Made by a program: the position numbers and the translations under genes. The notes under the pieces are model-generated. The model saw nothing but the letters and a program-made list of their open reading frames with translations, was not told the DNA's origin and did not search any database. Shown in pieces: positions 54,871-64,000 of a stretch of 64,000 bases of DNA (positions within the stretch are counted from its first letter, which is position 1; every line of letters begins with the position of its first letter). Source of the stretch: Macrocystis pyrifera (lineage: Eukaryota; Sar; Phaeophyceae; Laminariales; Laminariaceae); contig JASSKH010000030.1 in assembly GCA_031763025.1 (NCBI GenBank), forward strand, positions 4,083,495 to 4,147,494, read 5' to 3'.

Positions 54871-55993
54871 GACCATTTCGCACAAAGGGCGGAAAAAGGA
54901 CACCTACCTACCTGTGTTGACGCGTGTGCGGAATTGTGTTGTGTTGCCGTGTTGAAAACCGCTGGGACTCCATGGAATGGGGGGGGGGGGGGGGGGGGGG
55001 GTACAAGCAGTGGGGATTTGGGGGGGGAAAACCCGCTGGGACTCCATGGAAGGGGGGGGGGGGGGGGGGGGTACAAGCAGATACACTATCGATTGCCTGT
55101 GGTCGGATGTACTCACCCAAGTGTACTTCGTGTATACAGTTGATTGTAACAGTATCTCGCGCTGTTGCGTAAAACAAACAAACGATTCTACTACTAGGGT
55201 GTGTGTGGGGGCGAGAGGGGGCTACCAAGCAAGGGTGTGCGTGCGTGTGCGTCTTGTGCGATGTAGTGCTGTTTTTCTCACCAGCCAGGCGATGACGGCG
55301 CAGATCTGCCCGCTGATGGCTCCGGTCATGGCGGCCTTGGCCGTGGCCTTCTTCCAGGTGAGCACCATCGAGACGGGCACGACGGCGGAGCCGATGACGA
55401 CGCCCATGAACAGGTACACCCAGCCCAGGTTGAGCCCGATTTCGTTCAGCCCGATCGACAGCACCCCCATCAGGGCGCCGAAGATAAACACGACGTACCG
55501 GGAGACCTTGAGGATCTGCTCGCCCGTCGCCTGAGGGTTGATGTACGCGCGGTAGATGTCGTACGAGACCAGGGAGGACACGGCGATGAGCTCGGCCGAG
55601 CCGGTCGAGGTCACGGCCATGAAGAGCATGATGAGGATCAGCGTGGCGCCGCCCTTGCCGAGCACGAAGAGAGCGGTCGCGGGGGGCACGAGACCCGCCC
55701 CTGCCTCGTCATCCGTTAGGGGGAGCTGCATCGCCAAGGCCGCCAGGCCGAGGGAGGTGGCCAGGGCGAAGGGGATCCTGTTGAGTTAGGGTTCCGGATG
55801 TAGTAGATGGGGGGGGGGGCAGGGAGGGGAGGGGGGGGGGGGGAGGAGGGAGGAGAGGTCAGGGAAGGGGAAGTGCGGGGATGGTAAGGAGGTGGGCTGA
55901 GTCATGAGTCGTTGGTGTATATGAACATACGAGAAGACATGGTGAGGAATGCGAAAATATCACATATATATACCGGCGCTTGCGTTCCAACAG

Positions 55994-56030
<37 letters not shown>

Positions 56031-56043
56031 GATTTTGTAACTC

Positions 56044-56087
<44 letters not shown>

Positions 56088-59000
56088 TGAGAAAGAAGCA
56101 GAAACGAAGACCGAAACCAGCAGTGGCATTATTTCGACTCCAGGAACGGACGAAATTACACAAAAAGGTGTAAATTTCCCCACGCTAAAGGGTAGAAGAT
56201 TGTTTTTTTCCCCCCCCCGAAATCGATCGCCTCGGGGCGCTACATTTCACTACATATAGTTTTTACTTCACTAACTACACCTGCCCACTGCACCCCCCCC
56301 CCCCCCCGCTCCCCCGTGTTCCTTCCCCATGATCCTTTCGCCCGTGGAATGGATTTTTTGTTTTTGTTTTTCGTTCCATCATCCGCGGCGGATCGGTGAA
56401 AATATAGCTCAAGCTCACCCACTCTTTGGCACGTCGAAAAATTGTATCGTGTGTCAATTTTGTAACCCCTTTAGAACTGCAGTCCCGTTTAGGGGGGACA
56501 AACCATAAGCCATTTTAATTCTTCAGTATTACGGGGGACCATAGTTAATGGGACCTACGGTACACACAAAAATCTATATATTTACCTATTTCTACTACTA
56601 ACAATATTTGGTCCTATTTACTTTGGTCCCCTGTGAAAGTTTTTTTGTCCCCAAAACGGGAGTGCAGTTTGCGACAGCAGAGAACCGGCTGCTGCTACGT
56701 ATCGGTATATTGCCACGGGGCGTGTGAGCATGTTGAGCCGACCTCACCCTCGCGACAGGGGCAGTCAGGTATCAATAGATGCGCGCGATGGGTATGACTT
56801 GGCTCGAATGATTGCAGGCAAGCGGACTAAAGCAGACCAGAAAATAAAAATGACAAAATGACAAAATAAAAGGACAACTCACGTGAACCAGCACATGCCC
56901 CCGAGCAGGTAGCCCTTGTGCGATGACTGGGGCTTGGCGGCGATGGCGGACTGCCAGTACGACTGGTCGACGAACACGGTGCCGAAGTTCCCGACGATGT
57001 TGATGATGCCGAAAATGAAGCCCTCGGTGGAGAGCATCGTGAGGTAAGACCCTTTCTCGTTTCCCTCCACCGGGCCGCAGCCGGGCGACAGCGTGAACTG
57101 CCCCTTCGAGCCGTACGTGCAGTCTTTGATTTTCGTTAGCGCCTCGAGCTTGTCGTACATTGCTCCGGGACTGAATGGAATCATTGAGGGGGGAGGGGGA
57201 TGGGAAATTATGACGGTGTAGGTTAAAGTGCTGATTGAGGAGGAGGAGGAGGTGAGGGGTTTCTGTGTTCGCGTGCAGTTTGGGCGTGTGTAGGGAGAAG
57301 CGGAGGAGAGGGGGGGGGCGCGTTAAGGGAAAAAGGAAAACGAAGAAAACAGACGAGGGGAAAGTGAGGGGGAAAAAAGGAAACGAAAAAGAAGCAAAGG
57401 ATGGAGAAAGAGGAAAAATGCAAACAAAAATGCTGAAAAAACCCCCCAAGAAACACAAGATTATTTCGAAATCAAGAAAAGAAGCAAAACGTGACGGTAT
57501 AAAAAAAGAAAAACCAACCACCTTCCAAGACGAAAAAAAAAAAGAAGACTCCCCCACAAACGCTCACACAGCACAACAACATATGAAGTTCATGTGTGCA
57601 AACAGAAGGAAGCGAGAGAAAGAAACAAACAAACAAAGAAAGAGGGGCAGACAGACTACTGTAGTACGTATATATTACGCGTTAACGATAAAAAGTGCAA
57701 CTATTACGGGGGGTCCATAGTAAATAGCACCGACGGCACACACAAAAACCTATATACCTACCTATTTTTACTACCAAAATTTAGTCCCATTTACTATGGC
57801 CCCCCGTAATACTGACCTGCCGATGTACTGGTCGTTACCAGCGTAGATGACGAAGACGAAGATCAGCAGGGCGACGAACAGAACCGTCGTGTGGGTGTAC
57901 GACGCCAGGAAGGTCGCCTTGAGTCCTCCGTGCATGGTGTACGCGATCACGCCCCACGGGATCAGGAACGACGCCAGGTTCAGGTTGAGGCCGGTCAGAG
58001 CGTTCACGGTGGCGGCGCCGCCGAGCAGGAGCATGGAGGTGACGATGATGTTGGTCAGCAGGGCGAAGAAGAGGAAGACCTTGTGCGCGGTGTCGCCCCA
58101 GCGGGCCTGGATGATCTCCAGGAAGGTGTGGCAGGTGGGCGCTTTCCGCTTTACCTCGATCGCGAGGATGCCGAACAAGAGTACCTGGATCGTTGCCCCC
58201 GACGCGTACCTGTTGTGGTGTCGTTGGTGTCGTTGGTGGTGGTGGTGGGGGGTGGTGGGGGGGGGTGGGGGTGTTGGGGTTGGCGGTGTTAGGGGCGGGG
58301 TTGGGGTGGGGGGTGGGGAGTGGTGGGTGGTGGTGGTGGTGGTGGTGTCAGGGTGGGGCGTGGTTGGGGTGGTGGTGTTGGTGGTGATCATGGCGGTGGT
58401 GTTGGTGTAGATGGCGGAGGCGGTCGAGGTGGTGGTGGTGGGGGGGGGGGGGGGGGGTGAGTGGTGGGGGGGCGTGGTGATGTACGTGATAGTGGTGTTG
58501 TTGTAGGTGGTGGTAGGGGGGGGGTGGTTGGCGTTGGTGGTGGTGGGGGGGGGGGTGGCGGCGAGTGTGGTGTCGGTGTTATTTATTGGTATCAACAGTG
58601 GGGGCGGTGGAACGTTGGGTGCGCAAAAAAAAAAAAAGTTGAGCATTGTTTGCGGAGGGGAATTCATGACAACGGTTTTTCAGCACGTCCATACCCTCAT
58701 ATCCTATCATGGGCCTCACGGCCAACTTCGAAGGGCCTGCCTGCCGGTAGGGCCGCCAAGCTAGCCACGCGACATCAAGTTTGGTTGGCGACATCTATGC
58801 TGGTTACCGGGTATGTACTACAGTAGTACCAACCTATCCGTTTGCACTCAAGATCCCTGCTCCTTCACCCGACAAACCATCACCAGGAGGGTCCCTGATA
58901 ACGCCTGCCAGGTATGGTCAAGGACACTTGAGGCAAAAATAACGCATAACGCCAGAACAGGAAAAGAGGGGATACCATAACAACTATCTACGCGAAAAAC

Positions 59001-61146
59001 ACTACAAAAAGTAAAGGTAAAGGTAGACTGCAAGGGTACACAAAAAAAAAACGACCCCCAATTTTTTTTTGTTCAAGTCCCAGACAAGGGGAGGGGAGTA
59101 AAGTAAAATTGAGTAAAAAAAAAAAGTGAAAGTATTATTTAATTTCTGACAAAAAGCTCAACCCGCTTTTACCTCTTTAGTATCAATAATTTGTTTTCGA
59201 TTCCGACATGGTGGCGAGAGCGGCTCCATTTTTTTTTTTTTTTGTGTCCGTTTAGCCACTGGTTCACCTGACCGCCTGCTGCGCGCAAGCACCAAATCAA
59301 CTGACTACTGTTGTTAATTCTTTTGCACGAATGCAACTGCCAGCTACAGTAGCTAGCTCTTCGATAGCTACTATTTCTGCATGTCATAGATGCAACTGCC
59401 AGCTAGTAACAGGACCCTTCTTCGGGTCTGAGAACGAATGTCGGACCGAGGGTAAAACTTCGGGTGACCGCGAATAAGATTTGCTTGTACAGCAGCAGCA
59501 GCAGCAGCAGCAATACCCGTTTTATTAGGGGCTCGGCTGTAAGTATGCAGGCTAGTAATAGAAGTAGCCGCGCCAACAGGCAGGTATCACTAGCTGTAGG
59601 CGTCAGTCGGAGGTACAGCAGTATAGCTATCGGAGAGCTACAGCAAAGAGGGCAGAATGGGACACCATATACAGCAAAACAAAAACAAAAAATCACGTGA
59701 ACAATGCTACAGCATTATGCAGGTACTATACGAAACTATTTGCTGTCATCCATCCCATCCCAAGTTTCCCCTCTCGATTCAGACAAAAAGTCTCACCAGA
59801 AGGGTCCCGAGACGCCGTAGCTGAAGGCAACGTTCGACGACTGCAGCAGAGTCGCGGCCCAGGTCCACTGGGACACGATCACCGACGCCGTCAGCCCGGT
59901 CTTGATGCTGCGCCCGGCCGTGTTGAACTGTTGTCGGTGGGGGCATAGAAATGGGTTCATACAACATTCATCGCCATTAGCATTGTAGACAGGTCTAGAC
60001 TAGAGTATATTATTATCGCCACGTACTATATTATATGTCCTTGTGGCTCTTGGCCCAATAATTGTGTCAGCAGAATAATATCACTATTGATATCATGTAC
60101 GATTAACGTGTGACTGAAAGGTCGCGACCTCATCATGTGAGTCCAATATCATCAACACCAAGAACAGCAGTAAGTAGTAGTAGCAAGCGCAGACAGGCAG
60201 AACCACAGCAGTAACAACAACAACAGGTCCTACGTGTATCAATAATAGTAGCAGTGCAACGTGGAGAGCAAAGGGAGACAGAGAGATGGCGAAAAAAAAA
60301 CGAAAAAGGAACAACAAAACGGGATGGGGGGGAAAGGGGGGCAAAAAACACTCCACTCACATGCTCGGACGTGATGTTGACGCCATTGAACTTGGAGTCA
60401 AGCCACACGAGGAAGGCTGGACAGAAAGGACAACAGACAAGGCAACAGAAATATGAGAGTACGTGGGGTTTTGACAGACGTCACGTGTTCACGTTTGTCA
60501 TCGATTTCATTTCATACCGAGTTGTTTGCGTACAAAAAAATCGGTCAGAATCTAGACGTTGTAGACCGCCTACATGCATGCTATCTTGGAGCCGTCATAC
60601 CAGACAGACAGAGAGGTGCCAATCTGGGGGTGAATACAAGAGTTGATTTGTCTTCATATTATTAATATTACCTATACTGCCCTTAACTAACCCTTTGAGT
60701 ACTGCAGTCCTGTTTTGGGGACAAAGCACTTGGAATTAGAGTGGACTGTCCACTAATCGGGACTGCAATACTAAAGGGCCGACCAGAGTGGTTTGATATA
60801 CCAGGTACGCGAGCACGCGAGATGCGAAGCGAAGCAAAAATTAAAAAAACAAAAACAACAGGCTGTGAGATCGAGGAATTCGTATATAACAAACACTCAG
60901 CAGCTCGCACAATGAAGCAAGAAAGATGAATTTCGATGAAAATCTTCGCACGATCTCTGCTGCTGCACAGCTGCCTGATGGCTTGTCTTCTTGCGTTGTT
61001 TCCTTTTTTTTTATATTCTTCGAGACTTCATGAAAAAAAAAAAACCATGCACGTACGTACGTACAGAAGCAGTATGCATACTCTGTACTCGAAATCATGC
61101 TCACTCGTGAAGAACGAGAAGAACACCCCGAAGATGAGAACGACCA
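53988..61146 (-). CDS. DUR3-type sodium/urea symporter (first exon not found; one frameshift)
   Basis: Minus-strand exons: 61146-61105, 60416-60361, 59927-59797, 58209-57817, 57170-56883, 55777-55282 and 54531-53988 (TGA). All introns are GT..AG and all phases agree. The visible product is about 649 residues. It belongs to the sodium:solute symporter family, DUR3 branch: multi-pass plasma-membrane uptake of urea (and polyamines in yeast) with Na+ or H+. Diagnostic stretches: [121 protein letters not shown]. The start exon should encode the N-terminus before [11 protein letters not shown] and lies upstream or is unrecognised. An extra A in the A7 run 54206-54212 shifts the frame between LSLPARVF and the expected [12 protein letters not shown]. 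The TGA overlaps an ACGTGAGT donor-like site, so a further exon is possible. Confidence 0.9.
54206..54212 (-). other. Frameshift site in DUR3 (A7 on plus strand)
   Basis: With seven bases the frame runs into an unrelated tail; with six it continues as [15 protein letters not shown], which is family-like, through to ...[10 protein letters not shown] and TGA. A homopolymer sequencing error or a real disabling indel would look alike. Confidence 0.8.
54600..54735 (-). repeat. SC-A fragment in a DUR3 intron, tail toward the acceptor
   Basis: GTACTCGATTTCAGGCAAGG and CCGTAGTCGTAGG, with G tracts (C on the gene strand) from 54608 to 54695. On the gene strand the poly(C) side faces the acceptor at 54532. 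Confidence 0.65.
54797..54862. repeat. (GA)n microsatellite
   Basis: About 33 GA units with one interruption. Confidence 0.95.
54950..55085. repeat. Duplicated 90-bp block with G runs
   Basis: GCTGGGACTCCATGGAA followed by a long G run and GTACAAGCAG occurs twice (54961-55010 and 55030-55080); a related GCGGAAAACCGCCGGAAGCC block lies at 54575. Confidence 0.8.
55800..56090. repeat. Poly(G), poly(A) and (CAG)n tracts in a DUR3 intron
   Basis: G-rich block 55808-55845, an A37-like run at 55993-56029 and about 14 CAG units at 56045-56087. Confidence 0.9.
56464..56670. repeat. M2 MITE copy interrupted by M1
   Basis: The left half AACCCCTTTAGAACTGCAGT...GGGGACAAAC and the right half TTTTGTCCCCAAAACGGGAG are separated by an M1 element. 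Confidence 0.8.
56527..56637. repeat. M1 MITE nested in M2
   Basis: TATTACGGGGGACCATAG to CTTTGGTCCCCTGTGAA, placed at the centre of the M2 palindrome. Confidence 0.8.
57702..57811. repeat. M1 MITE five bases inside a DUR3 donor
   Basis: TATTACGGGGGGTCCATAG to CTATGGCCCCCCGTAATA. Its right edge meets the minus-strand donor GTCAGT of exon 58209-57817. Confidence 0.85.
58215..58610. repeat. GGTGGTGTTGG-type minisatellite
   Basis: G/T-rich degenerate repeats (C/A-rich on the DUR3 strand) fill the intron just before the acceptor of exon 58209-57817. Confidence 0.85.
58620..59790. other. Rest of the DUR3 intron
   Basis: A TAGCTA-rich palindromic block near 59345-59405 with ATGCAACTGCCAGCTA twice, and a GCAGCA tract at 59492-59509. 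No exon seen. Confidence 0.5.
60689..60779. repeat. M2 MITE copy
   Basis: AACCCTTTGAGTACTGCAGT...GGGGACAAAG and GGACTGTCCACTAATCGGGA...CTAAAGGG. Confidence 0.8.
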
Positions 61147-61359
61147 CTGCCGGAGATGAGACCACGGAGATGACGATGAAGATGATGATGAGAATGTTGA
61201 GACGGGATGGTGACGATGATGATGTCGAACGAAAGAACGACGAAACAAAAAGAAGAGGCAGATTATTTACGGTACAAAAGTCAACAATTCCGTACATGCA
61301 ATGAAGGGGATGGGAAAAAAAAATAAAAACGATAAGGGAGAAGAAGCAGCTCTTGATAG

Positions 61360-61384
61360 AAGGGGGGGGGGGGGGGGGGGGGGG
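61360..61384 (+). repeat. G24 homopolymer
   Basis: Uninterrupted G run. The nearest SC copy is 150 bases downstream. Confidence 0.9.
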
Positions 61385-61527
61385 CGAGCGTCAAACCGTC
61401 TCGAATACTTTTCTCCAGTTTTAGCGCTATCACTACAGCTATTGATAGTACTCCGTGCAAACCGCCGCCGCCGAGCGGGCAAAATGTACTACAACATAGA
61501 ACATAACAGGCGGGCGGGGGGTGGGAT

Positions 61528-61607
61528 GGGGGAGGGCGTACTCAAATGTTGCTTGCCTTTCTTTGTCATGTGACCATTGATCGCGCATCCCTTGCTAGAC
61601 AGAGTCA
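61528..61607 (-). repeat. SC-B copy, antisense
   Basis: GGGCGTACTCAAATGTTGCT, GTGACCATTGATCGCGCATC, ending TAGACAGAG; G-rich sequence precedes it. Confidence 0.7.
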
Positions 61608-61939
61608 ACAGGGACAGGGACTGGGTTGTTGGGCGTGAGCTTCCGGCTGCCCTGGTGCGCCTTGCCCAGACAGTCGGCAAAAAAAAAGCCCTTTACGACA
61701 CCAAGCTTGTTGCAACACGAAGGACTTCTGAGTTTTTTTTGCTTTCAGTTTCGTCGGTAAAACGTCGACAAAAAGTATTTTCATGTATTTTACACCATGT
61801 AACATAAACGTACTCCATTAAACTACTTTGTTTTGGCCTTTGGGACATGAGGGCGAAAATGCTGGCTGTGCATATTATTTTATCTCTTGAATTCAACAAT
61901 AGTGTCAAAGCACAGCAGTTACAGGCATCATTTCGTCTC

Positions 61940-63295
61940 CCCGAATTCGGAAAATAAATAATTGTGGTGTGCAAAAAGTACGAAGCAATGCTTTCGGCAC
62001 CTGAGCGAAATGAGTACGTACAAGGATGTTCATATTGAATTCTCGTGCTATTATATATTATATCCGGTGTGCTGCAGGCCAGCAGAGGCCCAGCCTAGGC
62101 TTAATCTCATACGTCATACATTCATTTTATTTTATTAAAAACTACAAAAAAAAGCACGTCAGCTGTGAGTTCAACCGGTCGGCAGATCGGTCGATACTCA
62201 ACTTTTTATACCTTACCTGGTATACCCAACGGTGTTAAAATACGTCAGCTGTGAGTTCGACTGATTAAGAAGAAGTCGACACTCAACGGTATTTATAAAA
62301 ACTCACCGTATATAATATTTGGTGGTACTATTAATTTCGTGTTTCGTGTGCCCGAAGACGGAAAATAAATAATTCTCTCTATTTCCAGTACGAAATAATT
62401 AAATTGAAATTGGGGTCAATTTATTTAATTGTTTTGGTCAGATAGCATTTCCGAATCGAAAAAAAAATAATTACCGAAAGGTTCCTCGAAGATTTTTATA
62501 TATATATATATTTATAAGGAACTAAGAAAACACGTCAGCTGTGAGTTCAACCGATATATTTGAATAATCAGTCGAACGAAAAAAAAAAAACGCAGGGTCT
62601 AATGCGGGTCAATACATGCAAAAAAACCGTTTCGCAGAGCGAATCCAACAACAGCATGCAAAAGAGTACTGTGATTGTCATATAAAAGAAGCGGGGAAGC
62701 AGGAACGTGGCGGTGAATCAAGCCGTGCGTTGAAGTTAGTACCAAGATGCAAGCTTTTTATTACACGCACGTCAAAGAGTCAATATAGAATAATACCAGG
62801 TATTATATACTGTTACTGCTGTATTTGTACGCGAGAGTCAAAAGCGGGCGAATCCACTACAGCATGCAAAACAGTACTGTAAATTGTCATGTCAAACAAG
62901 CGGGAAATCAGGTACGTGGCGGTCAATCAAGCCGTTCGTTGAAGTTAGTACCAAGATTCAAGCTTTTTATTACACGCACGTGAAAGAGTCAATATAGAAC
63001 AATACCAGGTGTAACATGCTGCTGCTGTACCAGGGCACTTTACAAGTATTATTGAACGTTTGTTCTCCCCGAATCCGGAAAATAAATAAGTGTTGCAAAA
63101 AATGTATGTTCTCCCCGAATCCGGAAAATAAATAATAAGCTAGCTATTATACGTTCAAAAACGAATATTGCCTACTGTAAGTGTGAATAATTCTTCTATC
63201 TTTGACAAGGAATCACATATATAGAATACCTTCGACAAATCACATCGGCGACGGAGTATATAATCAAGCCCGAATCCGGAAAATAAATAATTGTG
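61940..63295 (+). repeat. Cluster of CCGAATCCGGAAAATAAATA motifs
   Basis: Five near-copies at about 61940, 62350, 63068, 63111 and 63270, some with A/T variants in the CCGAA part. They are interspersed with three copies of the CGTCAGCTGTGAGTTC motif (62155, 62244, 62532). Confidence 0.75.
62638..63013 (+). repeat. 165-bp direct duplication
   Basis: Copy 1 about 62638-62805 and copy 2 about 62849-63013. Both contain CAGCATGCAAAA, GAAGTTAGTACCAAGAT, CAAGCTTTTTATTACACGCA and AATACCAGGT, with some 12% differences. Confidence 0.85.
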
Positions 63296-63479
63296 TTTAG
63301 GCCAGATCTTATGCAATATTTTTTGAGTGATTGAAAAAGGCAGGAAGTCGGATTTTCCTGCGGCAAAAAGCCACACCAGATCGGTGCGCCATGTGCCGTC
63401 TTATGGTGTTTTTGGTTTTATTTCATGGGAGAACAAAAAAAAAAGAACAGAACCGAGATCTTGAAGTTTCCTTGAACTC

Positions 63480-63665
63480 TACGTACGTGGACCACGACAC
63501 GAACGAGTCGTTCACGCCGGGTTGGGCTATCAACCTTCACCACCAGCTCCTCCAAGGAAGGAACGGAACGTGGAACCTCCTGGGGAGCTGCTGCGTAAGG
63601 GGTCGCTGGACCAGCAAGGAGCTCTCGCTCTCGCGGAGCATGAGCTGCTTGCGGCCGTCGTAGTC
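63480..63665. CDS. GC-rich coding-like island, strand unclear
   Basis: Base composition jumps to exon-like. On the minus strand SDYDGRKQLMLRESESSLLV reads well until a stop at 63537. On the plus strand two frames (GTWNLLGSCCVRGRWTSK and PPGELLRKGSLDQQGALAL) are also open. It is probably part of a gene extending beyond the window; no family recognised. Confidence 0.3.
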
Positions 63666-64000
63666 AGAAAAGAAGAACGTTAGATTGTTTTGATACTGCT
63701 GTAGTCTCGTCCTATTCGTATCCAAAGTTGTTTTGCCTAGAGCAGCTGCAGTTGGGCGGCCGCAAGGGACGCGATGGTGGCCAAGGTATTGATGCCCTCT
63801 CTCTCCGTAGTGGCCGATGCACAAGTGCTGGAGCCCAGCTGTGTACAAGAGTAACCAAGCATGTAGCGTCGTGACCCATCATGAGCCCTCTCTGTAACCT
63901 ATACAAAATTGTACAATGCCTCCGAGGTCTTGTGCAAAAGCAAATTTTATCACTTTCAGAGTTGATCAGAAAAGGCTGTCAAAAAAAATCACTTCCTGGA

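Noticed and set aside
57771-58667. Single 298-codon minus ORF as one DUR3 exon
   Set aside because: Only the part after the acceptor at 58210 is family-like; the Pro/Thr-rich front is the intron minisatellite and the tail after GNDQYIG is M1.
61028-61297. ATG at 61297 as the DUR3 start
   Set aside because: The 50 codons before VVLIFG are low complexity (Ser, Ile) and resemble a pyrimidine-rich intron end; a TCCGGCAG acceptor at 61147 fits the family alignment better.
1-64000. Integrated viral DNA in the AT-richer parts
   Set aside because: No capsid, polymerase, integrase or other virus-typical protein was recognised in any frame.

Overview
The window reads as nuclear DNA of a eukaryote with intron-rich genes, most likely a photosynthetic stramenopile such as a brown alga. 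This is an inference from long introns with GT..AG borders, a DUR3-type urea symporter, strong third-codon GC in exons, Gln/Gly/Ala/Ser/Asn-rich protein inserts, CAG/CTG tracts and dense small repeats. I could not check taxonomy by search. I saw no bacterial operons, CRISPR array, rRNA or intact tRNA, and I recognised no viral gene.

Three host genes can be assembled exon by exon with matching splice phases. (1) A leucine-rich-repeat gene, plus strand, 746-5599, six exons and 5' incomplete. (2) A very large HEATR6-like HEAT-repeat gene, plus strand, about 16378-38857, fifteen exons and about 2,156 codons, swollen by low-complexity inserts. (3) A DUR3-type sodium/urea symporter, minus strand, 61146 down to 53988, seven exons, lacking its first exon and carrying a one-base frameshift in an A7 tract. 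Between genes 2 and 3 lies a 5'-truncated PIF1-like helicase fused to a ubiquitin-protease-like domain (44298-46127), probably mobile-element cargo. Several short orphan exons (8284-8447, 8821-8931, 10409-10498, 13454-13588, 52788-52864) suggest further genes that I could not complete.

The most striking content is the repeats. About 30 copies of a SINE-like retroposon (called SC here, subfamilies A and B) end in GAGTAC followed by a poly(C) tail instead of poly(A). About 20 copies of a ~110 bp palindromic MITE (M1) have TTACGGGGG ends and TA target duplications. There are also five copies of a second palindromic MITE (M2), two of a ~250 bp inverted-repeat element (M3), foldbacks, and many minisatellites. 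Nested insertions give a relative order: M1 sits inside M1 and inside M2, and M2 sits inside M3.

Layout: 1-5.6 kb LRR gene; 5.6-16.3 kb poorly resolved DNA with orphan exons and duplicated modules; 16.4-38.9 kb HEATR6-like gene with SC-filled introns; 39-44 kb gene-poor repeats; 44.3-46.1 kb PIF1-like gene; 46.2-53.9 kb repeats; 54-61.1 kb DUR3; 61.2-64 kb AT-rich DNA with duplicated motifs and one GC-rich coding-like island at the edge. In the resolved genes the SC poly(C/G) end usually faces the nearest exon: C tracts lie just before acceptors and G tracts just after donors. This is the leading candidate for an undescribed system.
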